A program made the position numbers and the translations under genes. From Mucilaginibacter sp. (GTDB lineage: Bacteria > Bacteroidota > Bacteroidia > Sphingobacteriales > Sphingobacteriaceae): a stretch of 64,000 nucleotides of DNA. The notes under the pieces were generated by a model. That model worked only from the letters and a program-made list of their open reading frames with translations, did no database searches and was not told where the DNA came from. The number at the start of each line of letters is the position of its first letter. Position 1 is the first letter of the stretch. Positions 43,725 through 52,647 of the stretch are shown here, piece after piece. The stretch lies in assembly GCF_028288185.1 (NCBI RefSeq), contig NZ_JAQBOF010000008.1, positions 186,001 through 250,000 of the forward strand, given 5' to 3'.

Positions 43725-44786
43725 TTAGTTGTTAGTTAGCTTTAGCAATACCATCTCGCTCGAAAATCCGGGTCCCATAGCCATCATTAAACCATAACCA
43801 TTTTCAAAACCTTCGCTTATAAACCGCTCTAGTACATATAAAACGGTGGCGCTGCTCATATTGCCGTTATCATTCATTACCGCGCGGGTTTTATTTAAAA
43901 AATCACCCTCAACACCTAAGGCATCTGTATAGGCATCCAAAACCTTTTTGCCGCCGGGATGAAAAATGAAGCTTTTAATATCGCTTAGTTGTAAGTTATG
44001 CTTTGTTAAAAATTCGGTAATGTCAGCTTTTACATTTTCATTTATGAATGTAGGTATATCTTTAGAGAAAAGTACCTTAAAACCCGTATCCTGGAAATCC
44101 CAGCCCATTACATCCAGCGAATCATAATATAATTTGCTACTTGAGGCTATGTAATCAACTTTGTTGTTTGGTTGGGTATAATTATCGCCCTTGATAATAC
44201 AAGTAGCTATACCATCCGAGAATAGACTTGAGCCTATAAAGTTGCTCTTGCTATAGTCACTTTTAATAAGCGTTAATGAACATAGTTCAACCGCAACTAA
44301 CAAAACTACAGCATCAGGATTGGCAATTGCCGCCATATTAGCTTTAGCCATGCCAGAAACACCACCGCCACAACCCAATCCCCACAGTGGGCTGCGATTA
44401 ACGTGCGGGTTAAGCCGCATTTTATTTATGATCAGCGCGTCCATACTCGGCGTAGCTAAACCAGTTGTTGATACAAATATGATATCGGTGATATCTTCTT
44501 TTTTAATATCGGCTTTAGATACGCAATCTTCAATAGCCTGTACAGAATATTCGAGCGCGATTTGCAGGTAATCATTATTCCGTTCCTCAAAAGTATTAGG
44601 TTCGGCGTAGTAGGATAGGGGTTTACAAAAATTACGGGTGATGATTTCTGTATTATCAAAAGCAAAAATTAAACGATCTGTTTGCGGGAAGTTGGCCGAG
44701 AAAAGATCATGCGCCTGTTTTTTTACGTCTTGTTGCAGGGTTTTATAAGGGAAATCTATGGTAGATGTTGCTGATATATAGGGCAT
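43725..44786 (-). CDS. Type III polyketide synthase (chalcone/stilbene synthase-like)
   Basis: The 353-residue homodimeric ketosynthase has the triad Cys139 (in WGLGCGGGVSG), His276 (FIFHPGGKKVLD) and Asn309 (MNDNGNMSSATV), all intact. It lacks the FabH type GAACSG motif, so it is not KASIII. It would extend an acyl-CoA starter with malonyl-CoA to alkylpyrones or alkylresorcinols. It is paired with an ICMT-like methyltransferase. The starter length cannot be told from sequence. Confidence 0.92.
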   Translation of the reverse strand: MPYISATSTIDFPYKTLQQDVKKQAHDLFSANFPQTDRLIFAFDNTEIITRNFCKPLSYYAEPNTFEERNNDYLQIALEYSVQAIEDCVSKADIKKEDITDIIFVSTTGLATPSMDALIINKMRLNPHVNRSPLWGLGCGGGVSGMAKANMAAIANPDAVVLLVAVELCSLTLIKSDYSKSNFIGSSLFSDGIATCIIKGDNYTQPNNKVDYIASSSKLYYDSLDVMGWDFQDTGFKVLFSKDIPTFINENVKADITEFLTKHNLQLSDIKSFIFHPGGKKVLDAYTDALGVEGDFLNKTRAVMNDNGNMSSATVLYVLERFISEGFENGYGLMMAMGPGFSSEMVLLKLTNN

Positions 44787-44801
44787 ATTGTAGTTACGTA
44801 G

Positions 44802-44889
44802 TTTTTTGACGTGTAGTTGCCCTATATAAATGACTATACGGGTTAATTGTTTGGGTTAACAATTAACCCGTATAGATCTCGTCAAAAAA
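44802..44889. promoter_or_regulatory. Nested inverted repeats upstream of the PKS operon
   Basis: The inner arms are perfect: an 18-base arm CTATACGGGTTAATTGTT (44834-44851), a 6-base loop and its inverse (44858-44875). Outer arms TTTTTTGACG (44802-44811) and CGTCAAAAAA (44880-44889) are also exact inverses. It lies between the uxuA stop and the PKS start, 16 bases before the PKS ATG. No T-run follows on the minus strand, so a simple terminator is doubtful. Confidence 0.65.
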
Positions 44890-44940
44890 TGTACCATATA
44901 CACATCGATACAGCCTGCTACAGTAATATTGTTATGGAGT

Positions 44941-46131
44941 TTATAATAAACTTCTTTTCACCCCCAACTCTAAACCACGCAACTCTGCCAGGCCTTTTAA
45001 CCGGCCAATAACCGAATAACCGGGGAAGGTGTCATAATTAAAATCATCCAATAATTTATGTCCGTGATCCGGGCGCATAGGGATGGCAATATCTGTACGG
45101 CCCGCTTCTTGTCTTTTCTTTTGTTCAAGCACCAGGGCTTTCATTACAGCATACATATCTGTACTACCTTCTAAGTGGTTATCCTCATAAAAACTGCCGT
45201 CAGCCTCTCGCCTAACATTGCGTAGGTGCAGGAAATGAAAATGCTGGCCCAATCTTTCAACTATACCCGGCAAATCATTATCGCCGCGGGCACCTAGCGA
45301 GCCGGTGCAGAAGGTTAGGCCATTACTTGGCGAAGGTGCGGCATTAACCACATCATTCAAATCTTTTTCTGTAGATACTATCCTCGGCAAACCAAATATC
45401 GGGAACGGTGGATCATCCGGGTGCACACACATCTTTATGCCTAGTTTTTCGGCATCAGGTATAATGGCTTGTAAAAAATAGGCCATATTAGCTTTTAATG
45501 CTTGCACGTCTATACCATCATACCTGCTCAGGAAGCCTTTAAACTGCTCAACCGTAAGTACGTCTTTGGTGCCAGGTAAGCCGGCCATCATGTTATTGGT
45601 TAGGGTTGTGATTTCTTCGCTGCTTAAACTGTCCAGGTATTTTTTTGCGGCTTGTTGTTCTTCTGCGGTAAATTCGTTAAAGGCTTCGGGACGCTCTAAT
45701 ATATAAAGATCAAAAGCCCGCCAGGCAGGGGTATGAAAACGTAATGCTGAGGCACCGTTAGGTAAACGGTAGTCTATATCACTACGTGTCCAATCCAATA
45801 CCGGCATAAAGTTGTAGCATACTATACTTATGCCTGCGGCAGATAAGTTTTTTAGCGTTTCGATATAGTTTTTGATATGCTGATCGCGCTCTGGGGCGGC
45901 AGTTTTAATGCTGTCATGCACATTAACGCTCTCTACAACCGACCATGTAAAACCGCCGGCCTCAATAATGGCTTTGCGTTTTTTTATCTCATCCAGGCTC
46001 CATATTTCACCTGTTGGGATATGGTGTAACGCGTTAACAATGCCGGTAGCACCAGTATGACTTACGGCGGCTAATGTAACCGCGTCATTAGGGCCATACC
46101 AGCGGAAAGTTTGTTCTAAATTACTGATCAT
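44941..46131 (-). CDS. uxuA: Mannonate dehydratase
   Basis: The 396-residue TIM-barrel metalloenzyme converts D-mannonate to 2-keto-3-deoxygluconate. Its recognisable parts are FRWYGPNDAVTL, AVSHTGATGIVNALHHIPTG, WSVVESVNVHDSIK, the metal-ligand segment KMCVHPDDPPFPIFGLPRI, and the C-terminal MRPDHGHKLLDD. Length and motifs are normal. uxaC and uxuB are not in the window. Upstream lies a gap with GTGAAACAA repeats. Confidence 0.95.
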   Translation of the reverse strand: MISNLEQTFRWYGPNDAVTLAAVSHTGATGIVNALHHIPTGEIWSLDEIKKRKAIIEAGGFTWSVVESVNVHDSIKTAAPERDQHIKNYIETLKNLSAAGISIVCYNFMPVLDWTRSDIDYRLPNGASALRFHTPAWRAFDLYILERPEAFNEFTAEEQQAAKKYLDSLSSEEITTLTNNMMAGLPGTKDVLTVEQFKGFLSRYDGIDVQALKANMAYFLQAIIPDAEKLGIKMCVHPDDPPFPIFGLPRIVSTEKDLNDVVNAAPSPSNGLTFCTGSLGARGDNDLPGIVERLGQHFHFLHLRNVRREADGSFYEDNHLEGSTDMYAVMKALVLEQKKRQEAGRTDIAIPMRPDHGHKLLDDFNYDTFPGYSVIGRLKGLAELRGLELGVKRSLL

Positions 46132-46257
46132 TATTAGGTGATGTTATCTGATACAAATAAACATTATTTTAGGCGATGAGGGACTAATTTGTTTGATTTT
46201 TCTTTCGGCCATCGCCGAGAGGCAGACATTATATTGCGGCTAGTATCCCCTCTTGTT

Positions 46258-46344
46258 TTGTTTCACGCGAGTGTGAAACAAGTGAAACAATATTTTTACT
46301 TAAACTATTGTTAGTTAGTGTGTTGCGAAAATATGGTGAAACAA
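46258..46344. promoter_or_regulatory. GTGAAACAA repeat cluster upstream of uxuA
   Basis: TTGTTTCAC (46258-46266) and GTGAAACAA (46273-46281) form a 9-base-arm palindrome. Further direct GTGAAACAA copies are at 46282-46290 and 46336-46344, and a variant ATGAAACAA follows. They look like regulator-binding sites. The rest of the gap 46132-46470 shows no gene that I can support. Confidence 0.55.
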
Positions 46345-46467
46345 AATGAAACAACTTATCCGTCAGTGGCTTTATAGGTAATTTTGATGCATTAAATTGA
46401 TAGTCAAATAATTGCAAATAAGCTGATTTGACGTAGTGAAATAAGATGACAAGAATATTTGTTTAAT

Positions 46468-46497
46468 AAAAAAATCCCGGTCGCAGACCGGGATTTT
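46468..46497 (-). terminator. Terminator of the SSS symporter gene
   Basis: AAAATCCCGGTC and GACCGGGATTTT are exact inverse arms around GCA, followed on the minus strand by a T-run. Confidence 0.88.
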
Positions 46498-46517
46498 AAA
46501 TTATCTATTTGATGATC

Positions 46518-48191
46518 TTACCAGAACATAGAATACAAAGCAACCAATATACCACCAACTATAAGGGTGCCCACGGCAAAGCTTTTTGATGTTTTAAACA
46601 TGCTGGCATCTACTTCCAATCCATGAACTTTTTTGCCATCGGCGTTTTCTATCATTGATATAATGTACATACCCGCTACGCAGATCAGGAATACAAATCC
46701 CATACGGTCAATAAACGGCATTTCATAAACACCCGCTGCGTTTTTGTCGGCAAAGCCATATGAAGCAAGTCCTTGAAGATTGATATAGGTCGGCATAACT
46801 TTAAATCCAACAGAAAGGATAAACCCGCCTATAGTTGCAAATAAAGCCGCGCTTGAGGTTGTTTTTTTCCAGAAGAAACCTAATATAAACATGGCAAATA
46901 TACCCGGCGATACAAACCCTGTATATTCTTGTATATATTGGAAACCACCTTTTTTATCAATACCTAAATGCGTACATAAAACAATGCCCAATAACATGGC
47001 TACCACTACGGTGATCTTACCAACAACAACCATGTTTTTATCTGTTGATGCAGGATTGATCTTTTTGTAAACGTCCAACGTAAATATGGTAGCGATACTG
47101 TTGGCCTTACCTGCTAATGAGGCTACAACCGCCGCGGTAAGCGCCGCGAATGACAAACCTTTTAAGCCTGAAGGTAACAGGTTAAGCAAGATAGGGTATG
47201 ACCTATCCGGATTTACCTCGCCGCCGATAGTCATTTTATCATGGAAGCTAAATACATCTTGTTTGTATAAAATAAAAGCTGCTATACCTGGCAATACCAC
47301 AATTACCGGCATTAATAATTTTAAGAAAGCAGCGAAAAGTATACCGCTACGGGCTGTTTTCAAATCGGCGCCTAAAGCACGTTGGGTTATGTATTGGTTA
47401 CAACCCCAATAGTTTAAGTTAACTATCCACATACCGCCAATTAATACGCTCAGGCCCGGTAGGTCGAGGTAGTTGGGGTTATCGGTTTTAAAGATCATGT
47501 GGAAGTGATCGCCAGCCTGCGATTTCATTACAGATAAACCGTGTAAAAAGCCGCCGCCGCCAAAGTGGTCAGCTACCAGGTTAACAGCAATATAGGTAGT
47601 TACCAAACCGCCCAGTATTAAAAAGAATACTTGTATAACGTCCGTATAGCCAATTACTTTCATACCACCCAGAGTGATAATTACGGCAAATATGGCCATC
47701 CCCCAAATACAGGCATTTATACTAACGCCCGATATACTGCTTACTGCCAATGCACCTAAATACAGTATAGAGGTAAGGTTAACCACCACATATAATAACA
47801 ACCAGAAAATAGCCATGATCATAGCTACCGTGCCATTATACCGCTGGTTAAGAAACTGCGGCATGGTGAATATCTTATTTTTAAGGTAAACGGGGATAAA
47901 GAAAACCGCTACGATTATCAGTGTAGCTGCGGCCATCCACTCGTAAGTAGCAATGGCAAGGCCCATTTTAAAGCCCGAACCGCTCATGCCTATAAATTGC
48001 TCGGCAGAGATGTTTGATGCGATCAATGAGGCGCCAATGGCCCACCAGGTAAGTGAACCTTCTGCTAAGAAATAATCTTTAGAGGTAGCATCCGCATTGT
48101 GTTTGCGTCTGTAAACCCAAAATCCGTAAATGGCAACAACACAAAAGTAAATTGCAAATACTACATAATCGCCGTTTGTCAGCTTATTCAT
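46518..48191 (-). CDS. Sodium:solute symporter (SSS family, sugar type)
   Basis: The protein has 557 residues from the ATG at 48191; a TTG at 48221 adds 10 residues and falls in a palindrome. About 13-14 membrane helices follow the LeuT fold. The SGLT-like features are ASLIASNISAEQFIGMSGSGF (about 51-71, shown to 20 in phase), the long conserved NLNYWGCNQYITQRAL and SLAGKANSIATIFTLDVYKK. This subfamily moves sugars or sugar acids with Na+. Its position between uxuA and xylose genes suggests xylose, hexuronate or galactose transport, as inference. Confidence 0.9.
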   Translation of the reverse strand: MNKLTNGDYVVFAIYFCVVAIYGFWVYRRKHNADATSKDYFLAEGSLTWWAIGASLIASNISAEQFIGMSGSGFKMGLAIATYEWMAAATLIIVAVFFIPVYLKNKIFTMPQFLNQRYNGTVAMIMAIFWLLLYVVVNLTSILYLGALAVSSISGVSINACIWGMAIFAVIITLGGMKVIGYTDVIQVFFLILGGLVTTYIAVNLVADHFGGGGFLHGLSVMKSQAGDHFHMIFKTDNPNYLDLPGLSVLIGGMWIVNLNYWGCNQYITQRALGADLKTARSGILFAAFLKLLMPVIVVLPGIAAFILYKQDVFSFHDKMTIGGEVNPDRSYPILLNLLPSGLKGLSFAALTAAVVASLAGKANSIATIFTLDVYKKINPASTDKNMVVVGKITVVVAMLLGIVLCTHLGIDKKGGFQYIQEYTGFVSPGIFAMFILGFFWKKTTSSAALFATIGGFILSVGFKVMPTYINLQGLASYGFADKNAAGVYEMPFIDRMGFVFLICVAGMYIISMIENADGKKVHGLEVDASMFKTSKSFAVGTLIVGGILVALYSMFW

Positions 48192-48195
48192 TTTT

Positions 48196-48236
48196 ATATA
48201 AAGTTTATAATGGTTTGACAATTATAAACTTTATAT
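48196..48236. promoter_or_regulatory. 16-bp-arm palindrome at the SSS symporter promoter
   Basis: ATATAAAGTTTATAAT (48196-48211) and its exact inverse (48221-48236) are 9 bases apart, immediately upstream of the ATG at 48191. It is a candidate operator or leader hairpin. Confidence 0.6.
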
Positions 48237-48288
48237 CACGCTTTATCAAAATATATATGGGGTTTGTTACATTTTGTATGAAAATGTC

Positions 48289-48651
48289 TTACTTACTCAC
48301 CGTAACCTGTGTCGGCTCAGATGCTACAATTTGCAATGTATCTTTATACAGTTCTAATACCCCGGTAACGCATAGGTGTTTCTTTTTAAGATTAACCCAA
48401 TCCAATTGCAGTTTATTACCCTTTACAGCAATAGTGAATTTTTGATTAGGGAAAGCGGCGCCCATATTTAACAGGGTTAAGGTATCGCTAACTATTTTAA
48501 CGCCATAAACTATATCGCAAAGCGTAACAATTTTGCCCAAGTGGCTTTTAGAATCGGCAAGGTCTATGGTTTGTTTCATTGCCGTTTGTTGGGCTTTCGA
48601 GGTGAAACCCAGACCCACAACCAGTAGAATTATTAGTAATGATTTTTTCAT
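48289..48651 (-). CDS. Secreted OB-fold-like small protein
   Basis: The protein has 120 residues from the ATG at 48651, which opens a signal peptide (MKKSLLIILLVVGLGFTSKAQ). The mature part has an OB-fold-like strand pattern, with GKIVTLCDIVYGVKIV, LTLLNMGAAFPNQ and KHLCVTGVLELYKDTLQIV followed by a short end. Similar secreted OB-fold proteins are known in Bacteroidota without a defined role. It lies between GH97 and the symporter gene, each with its own signals. Confidence 0.72.
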   Translation of the reverse strand: MKKSLLIILLVVGLGFTSKAQQTAMKQTIDLADSKSHLGKIVTLCDIVYGVKIVSDTLTLLNMGAAFPNQKFTIAVKGNKLQLDWVNLKKKHLCVTGVLELYKDTLQIVASEPTQVTVSK

Positions 48652-48705
48652 GGCGATGGAGTTACTTATAAATTTATGTAATACATCTAAAGTCATGCCA
48701 GTAAA

Positions 48706-48736
48706 CAAAAAAAGCCCAACTGTTTAAAGTTGAGCT
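48706..48736 (-). terminator. Terminator of the GH97 gene
   Basis: On the minus strand AGCTCAACT pairs with AGTTGGGCT around a 6-base loop, then seven T. Confidence 0.8.
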
Positions 48737-48757
48737 TTTAATATTAAAAAGATAATC

Positions 48758-50716
48758 TTATTTCAATTCAGCTGCCCATCCACCGTTGCGTACCATTTTA
48801 ATGGTCATCTTGTCGCCTGCTTTTACCTGCATTGTTTTGCGGCGGTAATCCATTGCCTGTCGGCCGGCGTTTATGCCATCCTCAAAATAGGTCATGGTAT
48901 AGGTTTTGCCTTTTTCTAAAAAGTCAAAGTTCAATTCCACCTCTCTGGTTTTTTCTTTGCCATTGGTTATACCGCCAATAAACCATTTTTCGCCTTTGCG
49001 TTTGGCAACTACGGCTACTTCACCAATTTTGGCTGCCAGTGCTTTGGTTTCGTCCCAGGTAGTTGGTACGCTGGTAATAAACTCTGTACAATCAGGGCTG
49101 CGGTAATAAAGGGTGGGGTTGTCGCATAACATTTGTACGCCGCTTTCAAACACTACATACATAGCCATCTGGTTAACACGCGTGCCAATAGCGGCAGCGT
49201 TAGGGCGTGTTGCGCGATAAACCTCTGGCTGCATGTTAATCATAGCACCCGGCGTAAAATCCATTGGGCCAACAGCGTTACGCATAAACGGAAAATAAGT
49301 GCTGTTATCAGGCGCTGTGCCTCCCATTTGCTCCAAACCACGTACACCTTCGTAGGATATGAGGTTGGGATATTTATACTCTAAACCGGAAGGCTTAAAC
49401 GCGCCATGGAAATCAACGAACATTTGATGTTTGGCCGCCTCTTTTACTACATCCTCATAAAAATTAACCATCCATTGGTCGGTACGCTCCATGAAATCTA
49501 TCTTGACGCCTTTTATGCCCCACTCGTGGAAGGTTTTAAACAGGTCCATATTATTATGCACCGTTAACCAGGTTAACCATAAAATAATACTCACGTTTTT
49601 TTCCTTTCCGTAACGGATCAGTTCTTTAACATCAACCTTTGGGTTTGGCGTGTACGGGTCGGTGGTGCTTTTGGCCCAGCCTTCGTCCATCACAATATAT
49701 TTAACACCATATTTTGAGGCGAAGTCTATATAATACTTATAAGTATCAAGGTTATAGCCCGATACAAAGTTTACATCAGGTCCGTAAGGTGCGGCATCGT
49801 TCCACCACTCCCAGCTGGCCTGGCCCGGTTTTACCCATGATGGGTCGGCAATCACACTTTTTGCAGCCAGTTTTAAGGTCATGGTATTTTCTAATAGCTG
49901 TTTGTCATCCTTAGTGATAACAAAATAACGCCACGGGAAATTCCTGGTTCCGGTTGTTTTGGCTATATAATCTGCCGATTTTAAAATTTTCTGGCTACGA
50001 TCACCTTGCGGCTCAAACTCAAGCGGTGTTTTAGGGAAAGTGCCTTCCGCGCCGCTTCCGGTACCTTTTAAAAACATACCCGGATAATCAGACAGGTCAG
50101 ACTCGCTGATCAATATCTTATATTGTTTCTTGGTATCGATCAACGCCGGTAGGTTAGCCATTTTATCGGTAGCTTTCCAGTCTGTAGATGCTATATGTTG
50201 ATATAACTCTTCATAAGCAGTTTTAAAACCATTGTTCAACTGTAAGTGCAATAAGTATTCAGACGGAAAATTGATAGCAAAATCCTCGTTCATTACTTCT
50301 ACATCGCCCTTTTTGCGGGTGATGAAACGATAGGCTACACCATCATCAAATACACGAAACTCTACCGAGTAATCGCCTTTAAAGGTCATTAAAAGATCGT
50401 TGTAAGTACTTTTTACAGTCGAAAACTTTAACGAAACATAAGGTTTTATAATTTCTTCTCCTTTAGTTTTTTTGGCTGATATTAACTTAGGGTTTTCGCC
50501 AAGCGCGCCATCGCGTAAGGTTAACGCTAAATGGTTTTTAGTTAATAAGTCCTGGCTATTGCCGGATACCGAGTAGTATATTTTATCACCTAAACTAATA
50601 GATACTTTTAGCTCGCCATTGGGTGATGTTAGGTCGATAGTTTTTTGTGCAAAAAGCTGCGTTGCCGAAATGGATAACAGCACAAGGCAGCATATAAATT
50701 TATTGGTAAACTTCAT
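48758..50716 (-). CDS. Glycoside hydrolase family 97 (SusB-like alpha-glycosidase)
   Basis: The 652-residue secreted enzyme has a signal peptide (residues 1-23, ending LFAQ). It has an N-terminal beta-super-sandwich, a TIM barrel with PGQASWEWWNDAAPY (about 300-314), KYIVMDEGWAKS, GIKGVKIDFMERTDQWMV (candidate nucleophile Asp in KIDF) and VDFHGAFKPSGLE, and a C-terminal beta domain. Family 97 includes inverting alpha-glucosidases and retaining alpha-galactosidases. The KIDFM segment and lack of obvious inverting-type Glu pair lean to the retaining type, but I cannot settle this by eye. A near -7 box TACTTTTA lies upstream. Confidence 0.9.
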   Translation of the reverse strand: MKFTNKFICCLVLLSISATQLFAQKTIDLTSPNGELKVSISLGDKIYYSVSGNSQDLLTKNHLALTLRDGALGENPKLISAKKTKGEEIIKPYVSLKFSTVKSTYNDLLMTFKGDYSVEFRVFDDGVAYRFITRKKGDVEVMNEDFAINFPSEYLLHLQLNNGFKTAYEELYQHIASTDWKATDKMANLPALIDTKKQYKILISESDLSDYPGMFLKGTGSGAEGTFPKTPLEFEPQGDRSQKILKSADYIAKTTGTRNFPWRYFVITKDDKQLLENTMTLKLAAKSVIADPSWVKPGQASWEWWNDAAPYGPDVNFVSGYNLDTYKYYIDFASKYGVKYIVMDEGWAKSTTDPYTPNPKVDVKELIRYGKEKNVSIILWLTWLTVHNNMDLFKTFHEWGIKGVKIDFMERTDQWMVNFYEDVVKEAAKHQMFVDFHGAFKPSGLEYKYPNLISYEGVRGLEQMGGTAPDNSTYFPFMRNAVGPMDFTPGAMINMQPEVYRATRPNAAAIGTRVNQMAMYVVFESGVQMLCDNPTLYYRSPDCTEFITSVPTTWDETKALAAKIGEVAVVAKRKGEKWFIGGITNGKEKTREVELNFDFLEKGKTYTMTYFEDGINAGRQAMDYRRKTMQVKAGDKMTIKMVRNGGWAAELK

Positions 50717-50828
50717 GGTTTATTGTTGGTTTATTATAGCGGCCTAAAAGTAGGTTTTTTTATTATTGGTGCAGAAAGTTTTTGCGGAAACGTTTGCGAA
50801 AGGAAAAGAAAGTCTCAAGAAAGTCTCA

Positions 50829-50900
50829 GCAGGGTCTCCTGGAAGGGACCCTGCGCTGTGCGCATTGTGCTCATCAGGGTCCCCGTTGGGGGACCCTGAT
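50829..50900. repeat. Two tandem GGGACCCTG hairpins
   Basis: Hairpin 1: GCAGGGTC (50829-50836) with GACCCTGC (50847-50854). Hairpin 2: ATCAGGGTCCCC (50873-50884) with its exact inverse (50889-50900) around GTTG. Both share the core CAGGGTC/GACCCTG. Confidence 0.7.
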
Positions 50901-50927
50901 GGGACGGAAAGAAAAAATTTATAAAGG

Positions 50928-50959
50928 TTGTCATCCTTCGCTATCGCTCAGAATGACAA
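50928..50959. repeat. TTGTCAT...ATGACAA palindrome with GCGATAGCGA interior
   Basis: TTGTCAT at the left and ATGACAA at the right enclose TCGCTATCGCT. It belongs to the TCATTCTGAGCG family of short dispersed repeats and is distantly like the 3726-3807 element. Confidence 0.55.
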
Positions 50960-50976
50960 CTCGTTTTTAGATTGTC

Positions 50977-52647
50977 TTATGACCAATCAAAGTCAACTGT
51001 TTTTCCGTTTAACTTCCATTTTTTAGGCTGAAGGTTGGTCATCCAATCCAGCGGCTCCCCTAGTGGCTGTACTTTTGCAGCTTGTGCAAATGCAATTTTT
51101 ATGGCTGCTTTTTGTGCCTCTCCCATAGCTTCGGGTTGTGCGGAGATAAATAACGGCGCGCCGCTTTGAGCCAGCAGGTCAAGCCATTGTTTATTACGGC
51201 TCCATTCAATTTTGGTAGTAAGGCCCACGCAATCGCCATCAACCGCATAAAATTTGTTATGCTGCGGCAAACGGAAACCAAGAGTGTTTACACCCATTTT
51301 TGGCGTTCTGTCCCATTCGTTACCACTGGTGTCATCGCCAATTCGGCATAGCTCGAAAATGCCCGCGCTTAAATGGCTCATGGTATTGCAGCCTATAATA
51401 TAAATACCGTCACCAGCCGCGTCACGAATGTTACGGTACAGGTCCAATATGATCTCGACAGTAGTTTTACTGCGGTCATTAAAGTTCCAGCCTGGTTCGG
51501 TAATGCTGTCTTTCATGGCAAAACCCCAGCGGCCGGTAATATCATAGGTGCTAAAATCATGCTTTACCATTTCATAGCCCCAATCTTTATAAAAATCAAA
51601 ATTGCGCTTAATACGTGCTACGTTTTCTGGTATGGTTGGGTCGAGCACCGGGTTTTTAGGATTGTTTCGGCCTTTTATTTTTGGCGCAAGCAGGCTTGGC
51701 TTTTCATCGTGGCGGGCACAAAGCGGGCGCATCCATAAACCCGGGCGCATACCGCTTTTTTTAATTTCATCGCCCAGCAGGTGCATGTCTTTAAACTTAT
51801 CGTTGGGTTTAGAGAAATCATCGTTCCAGCCGCCATCGCCCGGCAAATAAGGCGAGTAAGTTGCCCAACCCGCGTCAATTACAGAGAATGGTTTGTTATG
51901 CGTATCGGTAACCAATTCGCTCATGGCGGCAGTGGTTTGTTTGATCAGATCGAAATTATTTCTGCCGTAAGCAAAATACCAATCGTTAATACCATAAACA
52001 GGTTGCTTAGGCAGGCGTGGTTTCTCGCACATTATCCCGCAAAAACGATGATCGGCTTGGAAAGGTGATTCGCCGGACTTGTTTTGGGTGGTAACAATAT
52101 CAGCGGCATGTAAGGTACGGTTACCCAACATTACCCCATTACCGCCCGAGTGTGTATCTAAAGTAAGTTCTAAGCTATCATTACTTAAACCCCACCAGCA
52201 AATACTGTTAGTGCCGGTTTTTACACCGAAGCAGGCAGTTTGTTTGGTGTCATGTATTAACACATACCATGGATTTTTTACCCCGGATGTATTGGTTTTC
52301 CATTGCAGGTCGCCGTATGAGCGTTCCCAATGATCGCCTAAAAATAGAGCGTTTGACGGCATATTATGCGCCCATTTTAAACGTACCGCGTTTAATTGTA
52401 CTGTTGGCGATGTTACATAAACCCCTTTGGCATTACCGTTTGTTTTTACGGTTACTTCAATATCTTGATAACTAAACTTAGAACCGTTACTGCCTTTCAA
52501 TTGAAACCATTCATCGCCTGATTGTGCCCAAACTTCGTTTGGCAAATTTATAGCAGTCGTTTGTGCTGATGTAGCATAAGTTACACGGCTTAATAATACA
52601 GCCACAGCAGTAGTTGCCGAAAATTGAAGGAAATGTCGTCTTTGCAT
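50977..52647 (-). CDS. Clan GH-D (GH27/GH36-like) glycoside hydrolase
   Basis: The 556-residue exported enzyme has an RR-containing signal (MQRRHFLQFSATTAVAVLL). After an N-terminal beta domain (about 30-200), a TIM barrel has FSVIDAGWATYSPYLPGDGG (about 263-282), GMRPGLWMRPL, the likely nucleophile Asp in EMVKHDFSTYD, IIGCNTMSHLSAG and the likely acid/base Asp in CRIGDDTSG. These are the hallmarks of alpha-galactosidase-like clan D enzymes; the exact family and substrate (alpha-galactoside, alpha-N-acetylgalactosaminide or beta-L-arabinopyranoside) are open. It is divergent from xylB across a 244-bp AT-rich gap with no clear regulator site. Confidence 0.83.
   Translation of the reverse strand: MQRRHFLQFSATTAVAVLLSRVTYATSAQTTAINLPNEVWAQSGDEWFQLKGSNGSKFSYQDIEVTVKTNGNAKGVYVTSPTVQLNAVRLKWAHNMPSNALFLGDHWERSYGDLQWKTNTSGVKNPWYVLIHDTKQTACFGVKTGTNSICWWGLSNDSLELTLDTHSGGNGVMLGNRTLHAADIVTTQNKSGESPFQADHRFCGIMCEKPRLPKQPVYGINDWYFAYGRNNFDLIKQTTAAMSELVTDTHNKPFSVIDAGWATYSPYLPGDGGWNDDFSKPNDKFKDMHLLGDEIKKSGMRPGLWMRPLCARHDEKPSLLAPKIKGRNNPKNPVLDPTIPENVARIKRNFDFYKDWGYEMVKHDFSTYDITGRWGFAMKDSITEPGWNFNDRSKTTVEIILDLYRNIRDAAGDGIYIIGCNTMSHLSAGIFELCRIGDDTSGNEWDRTPKMGVNTLGFRLPQHNKFYAVDGDCVGLTTKIEWSRNKQWLDLLAQSGAPLFISAQPEAMGEAQKAAIKIAFAQAAKVQPLGEPLDWMTNLQPKKWKLNGKTVDFDWS

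Noticed and set aside
43725..44786. FabH (KASIII)
   Set aside because: The active-site context is GLGCGGGVSG with a His/Asn pair spaced as in type III PKS, and it is paired with an ICMT gene.
46229..46417. Minus-strand 62-aa frame in the uxuA gap
   Set aside because: It runs through the GTGAAACAA repeat sites, has no promoter box and no recognisable protein character.
51373..51738. 121-aa frame opposite the clan GH-D hydrolase gene
   Set aside because: Antisense shadow of conserved barrel motifs; no signals of its own.
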